A DNA stretch of 64,000 nucleotides from Acheta domesticus (Eukaryota > Arthropoda > Insecta > Orthoptera > Gryllidae). Every line of letters starts with the position of its first letter. The stretch's first letter is position 1. Below the pieces are notes generated by a model that was not told the DNA's origin, ran no database searches, and worked only from the letters and a program-made list of their open reading frames with translations. The stretch lies in the NCBI GenBank assembly GCA_031308135.1, contig JAHLJT010004567.1, positions 128,473,356 to 128,537,355 of the forward strand, read 5' to 3'. Positions 55,258-63,969 of the stretch are shown here, in pieces. A program made the position numbers and the translations under genes.

Positions 55258-56164
55258 CATGTATGAATATTTCTGGAAAAGATACGCCACCTATACCATT
55301 TCCGAGAAACTTGGAAACGACTCAGTAACAGTACAGGAGGAATCTGTAGTTGATTAATACACAGATCGTGTAACAAACATTATTTGTATTACAAAAATTG
55401 TTTGTATTAGTAAGGTGACCAAATTTCCTACAACGGAAAGGTGAACGATTTTTTTAAATTACAATGTAAATAAATGAAACATTTTTTTAAATTCAAATAT
55501 ACTAATTACACAGGCCAACGACCAAAAAACGTTTTGTGTGTGTTCACCTAATTCTTATCATTTTACGTGTGCTGATTCCAAAAATAATAAAAATGCCGCC
55601 TCAGGCAAATGCTGCTCTGAGTATGTAGATAGGTATGAGATGCAGGAAGTTATAAATTCCCATATTTACTAATAGTACAACTTTGTATGTTCTGGCGCAC
55701 TTCCACTATCTCAATGAATTTAGTCACAAAAAATGTCCAAATTAAATTTGAGCAAGTAGTTGCCTAATGCGCCAAGAGAAAATGCAAGTGTAAACTAAAA
55801 TCTAATTTTGACCATATACTTTTAATCATTTGACCCACTATATTTTTGACCATATACTTTTAATCATTTGGCCCACTGTATTTAATAACAAGAGCAAAAT
55901 ACCCCCTTATTTCGTTTCTACAATCCTCATCTAAGGAGCTCCTATCTGCTGCTACTCTACTTATCCTTTTTGCCATGCCACGTTTTACACGTCACACAAC
56001 TTGCGAGTAGCAACACAACTTTCTGCTCCACTAGACAAGGAAGAGAGAGAGAGTATTTTGAGAATAGGTCATGAACTCACTTTTCCGCCTCAATCAATTC
56101 TTATTGTTAACATATATGGCCACTCAGAATCCACCTTGAATTGAATCGACGGAAAGTGTATTCT
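55258..56164. other. AT-rich gene-free stretch
   Basis: One short direct repeat is present: TTTTGACCATATACTTTTAA appears at about 55807 and 55846. Nothing else was recognised. Confidence 0.45.
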
Positions 56165-56174
56165 CAATAAATAT

Positions 56175-56248
56175 GCGCCAACCCAGGATTCGAACCCAGG
56201 TCGGCTGTGCTCGAAGCCACTGCCTTTACGACTGTAGCTACTGAGCAC
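56175..56248 (-). tRNA. tRNA-like sequence, probably a pseudogene or SINE head
   Basis: Read on the minus strand, GGTTCGAATCC is a full polymerase III B box, preceded at normal distance by an A-box-like TAGCTACAGTCG. The T arm can fold, but the acceptor ends do not pair cleanly, so a working tRNA is unlikely. An arthropod tRNA-derived SINE fragment is a good alternative. Confidence 0.4.
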
Positions 56249-56473
56249 TGTAGGACGTATAAAATTCTATATATGTTACACAACGATCAGCACTAGCGTA
56301 ATCTATCAGCGAATGTATAAAAACAGCTTGAAGCTGCATATCTTCTCTCTCTTTTTTACTCAAGGTCAACCAGCGCAGCGCAGCGAGTCATTACTATGCA
56401 AGACAGCACCGCGCGCCGTGGAAGCATGCCAAGCTTACATTACATAACTTCCGCGATTAAACATCCGATAAGT

Positions 56474-56495
56474 TTTTATGGACCTATCCATAAAA
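56474..56495. promoter_or_regulatory. Intergenic palindrome 1
   Basis: TTTTATGGA-CCTA-TCCATAAAA, a perfect 9-bp stem, lies 29 bp downstream of the capsid gene stop. One of seven related palindromes in the element. Confidence 0.75.
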
Positions 56496-56523
56496 CAACA
56501 ATATAATTAGAACTGCGACTTAT

Positions 56524-57722
56524 CTAAAACTTTTCAATTATTTTCTCATTCTCCAAATCATAAATCAATGTTTTGTCACCAAGTAGGTTTACATAACAAT
56601 GAGTATTAGCAGGCATATTATTCGAAAGTGTTCCACAAAGTTTAATATTATTTCTAAAATTAATTGTTTCTCGTTTCCTCTTGCTGGAATTTATCACAAA
56701 AATAGGGCTTTTATCAATAAATGTTTCAGGATCTAATAACATTTTAGTACGATTTCTAACAACTCTTTGAAACGCTGTGTATGCCTCATAAGCATTTAAA
56801 TACATTTTCTTATTAATATCTAAATTCCAAAATTCAAGAGGAAGAACCTCATTCTTACTGTTTTTCAAATACAAATTTTCTAGTTTACAATGATCGAATA
56901 GACTAGAGTCAGCATTTTGATTTTCTTTTCGATTGGTTTGAAATATGACGAATACAAAATCAGGCATATCAAATTCCTTAGAGTTGAATTGCGTTGTAAA
57001 TCTAGTTCAAATTGTTTACCGTTTAAACCTGAAAATTCAATACACTGATTAGTTCCAAATGTTATAGATGTTTTTCGGTTCTTCAACATCGTTCCTCTTA
57101 TTTGATCAGCACAGTTAGATTGATAAACAACAATAGGCATTTTTACTGAAATGTTTTTAATTACAATTTTTCCTTTTGGTGTCGTTGATGCGTCACCCCA
57201 TCTGAATAAACAATTATCATCATTCGCACCGCGTCTAAAAGAAATCTGTAAACCTCCTTTCCACATTATTTCCTGGTAATCTTGAAAGAAACCAAATAGC
57301 AATTTAAGCGGAAAGAGAATTTCATTTTCCTTTCTTTGAACTTTCTCACCAGTAAAGAAACACATGTTTAACTCTTTTGTGTCATCTGACGAATAATAGG
57401 ATCTAACCATAGTAGTTGAAACAATTCCTGGATGATCAATTCTTTCAATAATTGTACCATGTTTCCTAATCGTTATATCTGAAAACATATGAGGAAAGAA
57501 ATTTTCAACCAGTTTAATATTTGAAGGGTAAGTAGTAAAATTTGACCCATCATCTTTATGAACAACTTCGAATTGCATATAGCAATGAGCGTGATGAGGA
57601 TAACAAAAGCCATCGCCAATATTTATGTCAAAGTCAATGTTTTGATTGTACAAATTGATATTTCCTTTTGTTCGGTCATTTGATGGAAATGACTGGAATT
57701 CATAACTTTCTACCTTCTCCAT
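56524..57722 (-). pseudogene. Major capsid protein gene, frameshifted
   Basis: The ATG at 57722 opens a 280-codon frame (56880-57722) that goes out of phase near 56965-56985. The rest continues in another frame to 56524. Position, total length of about 400 residues and sequence blocks such as PHHAHCYMQFEVV, NFFPHMFSDITI and PLKLLFGFFQDYQ suggest the double jelly-roll capsid protein of Polinton-like elements. I recognise it from context more than from a diagnostic motif. The break means no full capsid protein is made from this copy. The start lies in AATAAATG. Confidence 0.7.
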
Positions 57723-57745
57723 TTATTATAAATATATTTTTAATT

Positions 57746-57769
57746 TTTTATGGGTATTTATCCATAAAA
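57746..57769. promoter_or_regulatory. Intergenic palindrome 2
   Basis: TTTTATGG-GTATTTAT-CCATAAAA, between the fibre-like gene stop and the capsid gene start, 24 bp before the ATG. Confidence 0.8.
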
Positions 57770-57783
57770 GATAGTTTCATTCT

Positions 57784-58716
57784 TCACTCATTCGTCTTTA
57801 CAATTATAGTAGCATGAATAAGTAATTTATATCCTTCGGAGTATCCTAATCCTTTCTTGATAGTAACATATATTCGATCACCTTTCTGAAAATAAACTTT
57901 AAAAGAATTAAAATGAATAAGACTTCTTTTCAATGACTCAGGTGGTCTTGTTACATAAATCTCTAAATCATCTCTTAGTATGTTTGTTGATATACTTGTC
58001 ACCCAACCATTATACATAACTTCGAAAAAGGGCAAACCAAAAAATTCAAATTTCCCATCATCTTTTAAAGTTCCATAAAGCACAAGAATACTTGTAATGT
58101 TCTTTTGAAAATAATCTAAAGGAATAGGGTCTTTTAATTCCATTGGTTCAGGAAGTTCAGTCGATGTAGGTTTCTCCTCTATTATTTTTTTCAATTTATT
58201 TAATTCTTCATCTAGCTGAGACTTAATTGCCATATCGTTCAATGATGCTATCTCTTTCAATTGTTTAATTTCATTATCTAGCTGAGACTTAATAACCACA
58301 TCGCCGTCTAATATGCCTGCTCCCACTTTCCTTATTAATTTACCATGAAAGTTATAATTTCCTGATGAACCAACTTTAGGTAATATTGATATCAAACTTT
58401 CGGTTTCCTTTTTGTGGTTGTTCATTATACTTTCCATTTGACTTTTATTAATAGCATCTGTCGGTTCAGTTCCATCTTTCAAATTAGTTATTTTCTTCCT
58501 CTTCACATTAATACGTTCGGATTCGAAGTTTAAATTCTTCTTAACAGCACTCATACTCCTACTCATTTCTGTAACAATACGATCTCTTTTAATTAAATCA
58601 TCTGATAGTTTATCTATGTTTTCCTTCAAACTACGAACTAAAGAACCTACATCTGATAAGTCAACTTCCTTAGAACTACCTTCTTCTGACTCATTACCAA
58701 ACACACTTAAATACAT
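57784..58716 (-). CDS. Fibre-like protein with coiled coils
   Basis: The 310-aa frame starts at an ATG within AATAAATG. The first ~100 residues are helical and charged. DGTEPTDAINKSQMES resembles the repeated pattern of phage and adenovirus-like fibre shafts. Two similar IKSQLDxELxxLKxI units (around residues 145-180) follow. The C-terminal ~100 residues are beta-rich and globular-looking (FGLPFFEVMYNGWVTSIST). The likely role is receptor binding or virion surface attachment; this is inferred from form and position, not from a named family. The gene is intact. Confidence 0.6.
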   Translation of the reverse strand: MYLSVFGNESEEGSSKEVDLSDVGSLVRSLKENIDKLSDDLIKRDRIVTEMSRSMSAVKKNLNFESERINVKRKKITNLKDGTEPTDAINKSQMESIMNNHKKETESLISILPKVGSSGNYNFHGKLIRKVGAGILDGDVVIKSQLDNEIKQLKEIASLNDMAIKSQLDEELNKLKKIIEEKPTSTELPEPMELKDPIPLDYFQKNITSILVLYGTLKDDGKFEFFGLPFFEVMYNGWVTSISTNILRDDLEIYVTRPPESLKRSLIHFNSFKVYFQKGDRIYVTIKKGLGYSEGYKLLIHATIIVKTNE

Positions 58717-58728
58717 TTATTTAATAAT

Positions 58729-58752
58729 TTTTATGGATTTTTACCCATAAAA
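58729..58752. promoter_or_regulatory. Intergenic palindrome 3
   Basis: TTTTATGG-ATTTTTAC-CCATAAAA, adjacent to the protease stop at 58754 and 13 bp before the fibre-like gene ATG. Confidence 0.8.
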
Positions 58753-58753
58753 G

Positions 58754-59146
58754 TTAAACTAACATATTTAATACCTCATCAAAACTCTTATCATTAGAAA
58801 GCTCATTCAAAACAAATAAACACAAATGTCCGCAAATAACAGTATTAAAATCTTGAATCCTTTTGTCATTGTAAAATATTCTTGTGTTCTTCAAATATGT
58901 AACTATTTCTTTCGAAGGTCTCCCACCATAAGAATCAAATATATATGAAACATTTCCTTCTTTCCAATAACAAACCCAATGTGTTCCTTCGTTTCGCGAT
59001 TTATCCAAATTGACTACAGCACACTCATTTGTTAACGTATTATTAGGAAGTTCATCAGCCATAAAAACACCTCTAAAAATCTTTATATTCATTTTCCTAG
59101 CAATTTGAACAATATCAAAATTAGACAACGGACTCAGTTTTTTGCC
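58754..59146 (-). CDS. Adenain-type cysteine protease
   Basis: The frame resembles the maturation protease of adenoviruses and Polintons. The catalytic His is in NEGTHWVCYW, the acidic residue in FDSYGGRPS, Gln seven residues before the catalytic Cys, and the Cys in ICGHLCLFVL. It would cleave capsid and core precursors. The conserved N-terminal stretch SNFDIVQIARKM has no ATG before it: the first in-frame ATG is at 59092, after that stretch. The open frame runs upstream without a stop into the 3' end of the preceding gene, in the -1 phase. Production as a frameshift fusion is therefore possible. The domain is otherwise intact. Confidence 0.88.
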   Translation of the reverse strand, partial: GKKLSPLSNFDIVQIARKMNIKIFRGVFMADELPNNTLTNECAVVNLDKSRNEGTHWVCYWKEGNVSYIFDSYGGRPSKEIVTYLKNTRIFYNDKRIQDFNTVICGHLCLFVLNELSNDKSFDEVLNMLV

Positions 59147-59523
59147 TTTGAGTTTTTTGACTTCTTAATTCCAGTATCTTTCTTTTCCATAGCTAAGTTG
59201 TGTCGTTTCATTTCTTCAAGTTCACTCTTATTTTTATGAACGTCAGAAACTGTTTTTGCTATAGCTGCTGCACCACCTGCAACACTTCCAATCGCTCCGA
59301 TAGCTGCTAAAATTGCAGGTATTGTAAAAATAAAACCTCCAACATGTTTCTTTTCTTTTACTAATTTTTTCATCTGTGCGATACTTAAAGTTAAAGTCAT
59401 ACCTTGACCCTTTGCTAAACATTTCTCTTTTTCGCTTATTTGTTTCTTGGTTAAAATGTGATCAATATTTAACGTCTTCAACTCATTCTCACTCAACTTA
59501 AACGAAGCTCCATTGACAGCCAT
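59134..59523 (-). CDS. Small protein with a Gly/Ala-rich hydrophobic segment
   Basis: The 129-aa frame starts at an ATG in AATAAATG. After a hydrophilic N-terminus (LSENELKTLNIDHILTKKQI), the segment VGGFIFTIPAILAAIGAIGS and the following AGGAAAIAKTV are strongly hydrophobic. The tail is very basic (KKSKNSKAKN). The form recalls membrane-active or core minor proteins (pVI/pX-like) coded beside adenain in adintoviruses; that is inference. Its last codons contain two A AAA AAC heptamers that lead into the protease frame. Confidence 0.6.
   Translation of the reverse strand: MAVNGASFKLSENELKTLNIDHILTKKQISEKEKCLAKGQGMTLTLSIAQMKKLVKEKKHVGGFIFTIPAILAAIGAIGSVAGGAAAIAKTVSDVHKNKSELEEMKRHNLAMEKKDTGIKKSKNSKAKN
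59137..59155 (-). promoter_or_regulatory. Two tandem A AAA AAC slippery heptamers
   Basis: The last codons of the hydrophobic-protein gene read TCA AAA AAC TCA AAG GCA AAA AAC and then the stop TGA. Each AAA AAC pair is preceded by an A, so both are canonical -1 slippery heptamers in the correct phase. A -1 slip at either enters the protease frame. Confidence 0.7.
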
Positions 59524-59539
59524 TTATTGAAAGAAAAAA

Positions 59540-59565
59540 CTTTTATGAACCATTATTCGTAAAAG
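59540..59565. promoter_or_regulatory. Intergenic palindrome 4
   Basis: CTTTTATGAA...TTCGTAAAAG with one mismatch, between the PLA2 protein stop (59593) and the hydrophobic-protein ATG (17 bp away). Confidence 0.7.
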
Positions 59566-59592
59566 CATAATCTAAGTTTAACAACTAACTAT

Positions 59593-61065
59593 TTATAAAC
59601 CCCATCCCATTTTCCTTTTCGTATACATAATACCAGCAGCACCTGCTGATGCTAATTTTTCTTTCCAATCTGAATCTTTACTAAATACATTAACTAATGC
59701 TTTGTCTTGTAGAACTTTATCTGCTTCATGTCTTTTGTTTAATTCTTTGTTTTCGTGATAAGCTATGTCGTGTTCTTTACAAGCCTCATCCAAATTATTA
59801 ATACCTTCTTCACCTCTTTCTAACCGTTCTTTTAACTTAGTAAACGGACCGCAATAGTTATAACCAGGAATGTGAAGCTCTGGCATTTTAAGATTATTTA
59901 AAGCCCAATTAATTATTCCTTTACCATATTTCTTATTTTCCCAGAACGATGGTGGTAACATGTTTAAGAATTTTATTACGTACGATGTACCTTTAGGATT
60001 ATTAACTACAAAATCATTGAACTTAGAAGATAACATTTTCATTATGGAGACTTTTTCATTTCGATAATTATTATTACCTGCTTTCTCTTCCCCGTCGATA
60101 ACAACCAAACGATCAATTAAGTCTCTAACATCATTCATCCAAACATATTCAACCGGTAACTCATTATATTTTTTCACAAAGCCTTCTCCGCTTTTTGGTG
60201 TTCTTCTCCTTGGTGTACTAGTTTCGAAACTTGATTCTCCTTCGAATGTTGAACTGCTTTCGTTTGTACATGTTTTTCCTAGAATGTGCTTAATTATTGA
60301 TTTGTATTTTGCTCCTCTACTTGCTCTCGGTTTACCTTTACAAAATATTGCATTTGTTCCAAGTAAAATTTCAGCATAATTCTGCAAATCATCATCTTCA
60401 AATTTTGAGTCAAGATCCTCCATAGTAATGTCCTTTTGAGTAAGAAGATTCATTAAACCATCAGTAGCTTCATACGTTTTTCCTAGTACACTTAACTGAT
60501 CATGTTGTCTTCCACCAATTGTTAATGTGCTAAATTCTACAGGTTCGTCACCAATATATTTTTCTGCATCTTGTGATTTTAAGCCGAAAGTTTTGTCGTT
60601 GCAGTTGTTCAGATATTTTAATAATCGTAATCCTATAAAAGTTGGTTTTCGTTTTGGAGTTGCGCCAAGTTCTTGTGATTCTTCATCTTGTTGATAATCA
60701 CAAGCCATTTGACTTGCTATGTATTTCATTTCTCTTTTTTGAGTTTCTTCTGCAAAATCACGAAGCACGTTATCTACTTCCGAATCATTTAATGTTCTGT
60801 TGACTTCCAAATCTTCACTTGTGTTTATTAATGGATACTTTCTTAATAGAACAAGTTCTTTAGTTTGATTTTCAATAGCCTTATCTAGTTTTTCGCCAAG
60901 GTTACCAATTGCATCAATCATAGGCTGTTCCTGTATTTTGTATTTGTCATATTCATTAACTCTTTGTTTTGCCCAACCTTTAAATCTATCTTTTAAGTAT
61001 TCTCTCATCTTTATTGCTTCTTCAGCTTTTTTCACATCATAAGGATTCTTCATCTTACTAGCCAT
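59593..61065 (-). CDS. PLA2-domain virion protein
   Basis: The 490-aa frame starts at an ATG in AATAAATG and is intact. Residues about 401-460 form a parvovirus/adintovirus-type phospholipase A2: GYNYCGPFTKLKERL (calcium loop) and NNLDEACKEHDIAYH with the catalytic His-Asp pair. In related virions this domain breaches endosomal membranes. The N-terminal 300 residues are charged and helical and of unknown fold. The end KRKMGWGL is basic. No stop is present, so this gene may still be expressed. Confidence 0.85.
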   Translation of the reverse strand: MASKMKNPYDVKKAEEAIKMREYLKDRFKGWAKQRVNEYDKYKIQEQPMIDAIGNLGEKLDKAIENQTKELVLLRKYPLINTSEDLEVNRTLNDSEVDNVLRDFAEETQKREMKYIASQMACDYQQDEESQELGATPKRKPTFIGLRLLKYLNNCNDKTFGLKSQDAEKYIGDEPVEFSTLTIGGRQHDQLSVLGKTYEATDGLMNLLTQKDITMEDLDSKFEDDDLQNYAEILLGTNAIFCKGKPRASRGAKYKSIIKHILGKTCTNESSSTFEGESSFETSTPRRRTPKSGEGFVKKYNELPVEYVWMNDVRDLIDRLVVIDGEEKAGNNNYRNEKVSIMKMLSSKFNDFVVNNPKGTSYVIKFLNMLPPSFWENKKYGKGIINWALNNLKMPELHIPGYNYCGPFTKLKERLERGEEGINNLDEACKEHDIAYHENKELNKRHEADKVLQDKALVNVFSKDSDWKEKLASAGAAGIMYTKRKMGWGL

Positions 61066-61135
61066 TTATTATATACAAAATAATTTTAAAACGTAAACAT
61101 AACGTTAACATAACTTAAAACCAACCTAAACACAT

Positions 61136-61818
61136 CTATGTGAAAAGAAAGTCTTTAATTTTATTACGATATTTACCATCTTTTAGTTTTCTCGTCATAT
61201 CAATCGTCATAAAACCATAGTCTTCATCCCAACACTCACTACACATACTTCTCAATTCATCAAAGGTTACATCACCGCAAACAAAATCATCATAAATATG
61301 CTTTAAATTTGTATTGTCTTGTCTGAATAAACAGAAAATTAACATTGTCTCTAACACATTGTTTTGGTACTTTGGTGTATGTTTGAGCTAAATAAAAACA
61401 ATCAATATTCTTATGTCTACCACGTGTAAAGAAATCACGCACATTATTTTGATTCACTAACATATAATCATCAAACACAACTACAGAATTATTTTTACAA
61501 TCGTCAAGAGGTATATCTTCTCTCGAAAATGTTGCAATTGAATGACCTATATCTTTTTCAATTGAATTGTAATAGTCTTGTAATTGAGAGTACTTTGGTT
61601 GATTTAAGCTTGTCGAGAATATATATAAGTGTTTTCCCTTCCAATCTAACCACCCAGGAGAAAGAATAAAATTATCAATCATTAAAGTAGTTTTAGCGCA
61701 ATTAAAAGGACCAACAATTAAACAACGAATTGATTCAGGTAATAGTTCACCGTTACGTTTTGTTTTTCAGGTAAGCGTACATTAATATTCCAATCAACTT
61801 TCTTTCTTCTACTCATTT
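61136..61818 (-). pseudogene. DNA-packaging ATPase (FtsK/HerA type), frameshifted
   Basis: The natural start is the ATG at 61818 inside AATAAATG (MSRRKKVDWN). The frame is lost near 61760. Beyond that, Walker A reads IVGPFNCAKTT (about 61690-61725) in another phase, followed by the open piece to about 61340 with Walker B SVVVFDDYM and a sensor-like FYLAQTYTKVP. A second frameshift near 61340 moves the end to 61136. The family packs genomic DNA into Polinton-like capsids. Two breaks make it non-functional here. Confidence 0.85.
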
Positions 61819-61829
61819 ATTATAAAGCT

Positions 61830-61855
61830 TTTATGGTAACCAAACCATAAAAGAA
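61830..61855. promoter_or_regulatory. Intergenic palindrome 5
   Basis: CTTTTATGGT-AACCAA-ACCATAAAAG, a perfect 10-bp stem, 12 bp before the ATPase ATG. Confidence 0.85.
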
Positions 61856-61868
61856 TGTTTAAATCAAA

Positions 61869-61991
61869 TCATCGATCAACTCTCCTTCTTACAAGCTCAT
61901 GCAGAAACTCATGTATCAAGTGTATAAAAGAAAAGAAGCAATTTTTACACCTTCTGTTTCGATTCTCATCGTCAAGCTCTTCTCTACTCAT
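61869..61991 (-). CDS. Possible small gene, 40 aa
   Basis: A short ORF starts at an ATG at 61991 preceded by AAATAAAT, similar to the start context of its neighbours. It codes for an acidic start (MSREELDDEN) followed by RNRRCKNCFF and an Arg-rich end. It fits between the ATPase palindrome and the penton-like gene. It was too short to weigh statistically, and no family is recognised. Confidence 0.3.
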   Translation of the reverse strand: MSREELDDENRNRRCKNCFFSFIHLIHEFLHELVRRRVDR

Positions 61992-62009
61992 ATTTATTTA
62001 AAAAAGTTT

Positions 62010-62703
62010 TCACAATTGAACATTCAAAACAACTGTTACATTAGCTCCATCAAAATCAATCGGATTGTTATTTTCATCAGTAAACCAAACACGAATTCTT
62101 TCTATTCTTTGATTGAGAGGAAAATATAAAAGGTGTTTTGGTTCAAATGATATTAAACGGCCTAATTGAATATTTGAAAGTTGAAATGATGTTAGATGTT
62201 GAATGCTTATGATCATCATATTTAAATATCATCCCATCAGCCAAATCACAGTGAACATTAATTGTATTGAAAGGTAATATCTTTGGAACTGTTTTACCAA
62301 TGCTTTTTGTTTTAGCTTCTATATCTTCTTCAAAACCTAAAACTTTACCAATTGAGTTAGGTTGATTAAACCTTAATTTGAAATCAGATATTACTTCTAC
62401 TCTATTCTTAATTGTGTTAGCTTTTATCTGAATGTTTGTTGAATTAAACGGTTCTTTTGATTGAATATGTTTTGCTAGTTCTTCTATGTTCTTATATTGC
62501 CCTATTTCAATTTCGATTTGCTTATCATCATCATAATGCAAGATATTGTTTTGTTTGGTTACATTTGGAGTTAAATAAGCTGAAGAAAAACTAACTAATG
62601 AAACAGAAGCATCAATATGTCTGATTGGATAGCTTAATCGTTTTTCGAGAATGTAGTTTTCCTTTGTCAACATACCATTAAAGAGTAACGTCAATCCACT
62701 CAT
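62010..62703 (-). pseudogene. Penton-like minor capsid protein, frameshifted
   Basis: The ATG at 62703 within AATAAATG opens a frame to about 62143. A change of phase near 62200 is needed to continue to the natural-looking end at 62010. Blocks such as ISDFKLRFNQPNSIGKVLGF are characteristic of the single jelly-roll penton protein of Polinton/adintovirus elements (the NS-IGxxLGF block). It would form capsid vertices. The start is only 23 bp from the divergent integrase start. Confidence 0.72.
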
Positions 62704-62726
62704 TTATTTAACAAATTATTTAATAC
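62704..62726. promoter_or_regulatory. Divergent promoter gap between penton-like and integrase genes
   Basis: Only 23 bp of AT-rich sequence separate two start codons that point apart. The minus side carries AAATAAATG. Confidence 0.5.
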
Positions 62727-63875
62727 ATGTATTGTGTAAAGTGTAAGAAACAAACTGATTTTGTTAAAGGTTCTCTAAGAAAGGAATTAACATCTAATGG
62801 TAGGTTTATACATAAAAGTACTTGTAACGAATGTGGTTCTATAAAATGTCAATTCGGTAAAGGAATTAAACAAGAACATATAGATATAAAGATTAAGCAA
62901 GACTATAATCCAATCGAAATTAAACAAGAAAAGAAGCCAATTAACATTAAGGAAGAAATTGTTAAAGAATTACATAAACCAACAAGACGTAACTTCAAAC
63001 GAAGAAACATTATTACAAATGGAATTGATGATCTTTGGCAAGCTGATTTAGTAGAAATGGATAGTGGAAAACTGAAAGGTATTTCAAAAATTAATAAAGG
63101 CTTTAAGTACTTGTTAACTATAATTGATGTATTCAGTAAGTTTGCTCGGGTTGTACCTTTAAAAGATAAATCTAGTTCGAATATAATAAATGCATTTGAA
63201 ACTGTGTTTAAAGAACGAATACCAAAAAACTTACATACAGATGAAGGAAGAGAATTCTATAACAAGGATTTTAAACAATTAATGAAATTAAACAATATTA
63301 ATCATTATTCGACTCATAGTGGTATTAAGGCTGCAGTAGTTGAGAGATTTAACAGAACATTGAAAGAAAAAATGTTCAAACTATTTTCTATGCAAGGAAC
63401 GTATAAATGGTCTGAGTTGTTATCGAAACTTGTAAGTGAATACAATAACACAGTTCATTCAACAATTGGTATGAAACCTAAAGATGTTAGTAAAAAAGAT
63501 GAACAAATGTTGATAAATAGTGTGTATAAGCAGCAGTGTGCTGTTGTTAAAAATAAGTATAAGATTGGAGACAAAGTTAGAATAAGCAAATCCAAAGGTA
63601 TGTTCGAGAAAGGTTATACTCCTAACTGGTCAACAGAAGTGTTCGAAATTTATGAATCTATCCCATCGAATCCACCAACCTACAAACTGAAAGATTTAAG
63701 TGGAGATCATGTAGAAGGTTTGTTTTATGAACCTGAATTACTTAAGACAAAATATTCAGACGTTTATTTAGTTGAAAAGGTATTGAAAAAGAAAGGTGAT
63801 AAAGTGTTTGTTAAATGGTTAGGTTTTGATAGTTCTCATAACTCATGGATTAATAAAGCAAGTGTGGTTGTTTAA
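62727..63875 (+). CDS. Polinton integrase with chromodomain
   Basis: The 382-aa protein begins with a CxxC zinc ribbon (MYCVKCKKQT and CNECGSIKC). The retroviral-type integrase core follows, with catalytic residues in DLWQADLVEM, LHTDEGREFY and VERFNRTLKEKM. The C-terminal ~45 residues (VYLVEKVLKKKGDKVFVKWL) form a chromodomain, which would direct integration towards marked chromatin. It integrates the linear element DNA. The frame is intact. It is the only plus-strand gene of the element in this window. Confidence 0.93.
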   Translation: MYCVKCKKQTDFVKGSLRKELTSNGRFIHKSTCNECGSIKCQFGKGIKQEHIDIKIKQDYNPIEIKQEKKPINIKEEIVKELHKPTRRNFKRRNIITNGIDDLWQADLVEMDSGKLKGISKINKGFKYLLTIIDVFSKFARVVPLKDKSSSNIINAFETVFKERIPKNLHTDEGREFYNKDFKQLMKLNNINHYSTHSGIKAAVVERFNRTLKEKMFKLFSMQGTYKWSELLSKLVSEYNNTVHSTIGMKPKDVSKKDEQMLINSVYKQQCAVVKNKYKIGDKVRISKSKGMFEKGYTPNWSTEVFEIYESIPSNPPTYKLKDLSGDHVEGLFYEPELLKTKYSDVYLVEKVLKKKGDKVFVKWLGFDSSHNSWINKASVVV

Positions 63876-63878
63876 ATG

Positions 63879-63906
63879 ACTTTTATGGTTTAAATATCAT
63901 AAAAGT
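63879..63906. promoter_or_regulatory. Intergenic palindrome 6
   Basis: ACTTTTATG...CATAAAAGT, beginning 4 bp after the integrase stop. Confidence 0.8.
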
Positions 63907-63942
63907 TGTGTGTAAGAAGGGGCTCCCTTGTTTGTTAAAATA

Positions 63943-63969
63943 GCTTTGATGGTTAATTACCATAAAAGC
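63943..63969. promoter_or_regulatory. Intergenic palindrome 7
   Basis: GCTTTGATGG...CCATAAAAGC with one mismatch. The region from here to the window end shows no ORF. Confidence 0.7.

Noticed and set aside
56175..56248. Functional tRNA gene
   Set aside because: Internal promoter boxes are present but the acceptor strands do not pair, so a SINE head or pseudogene is more likely.
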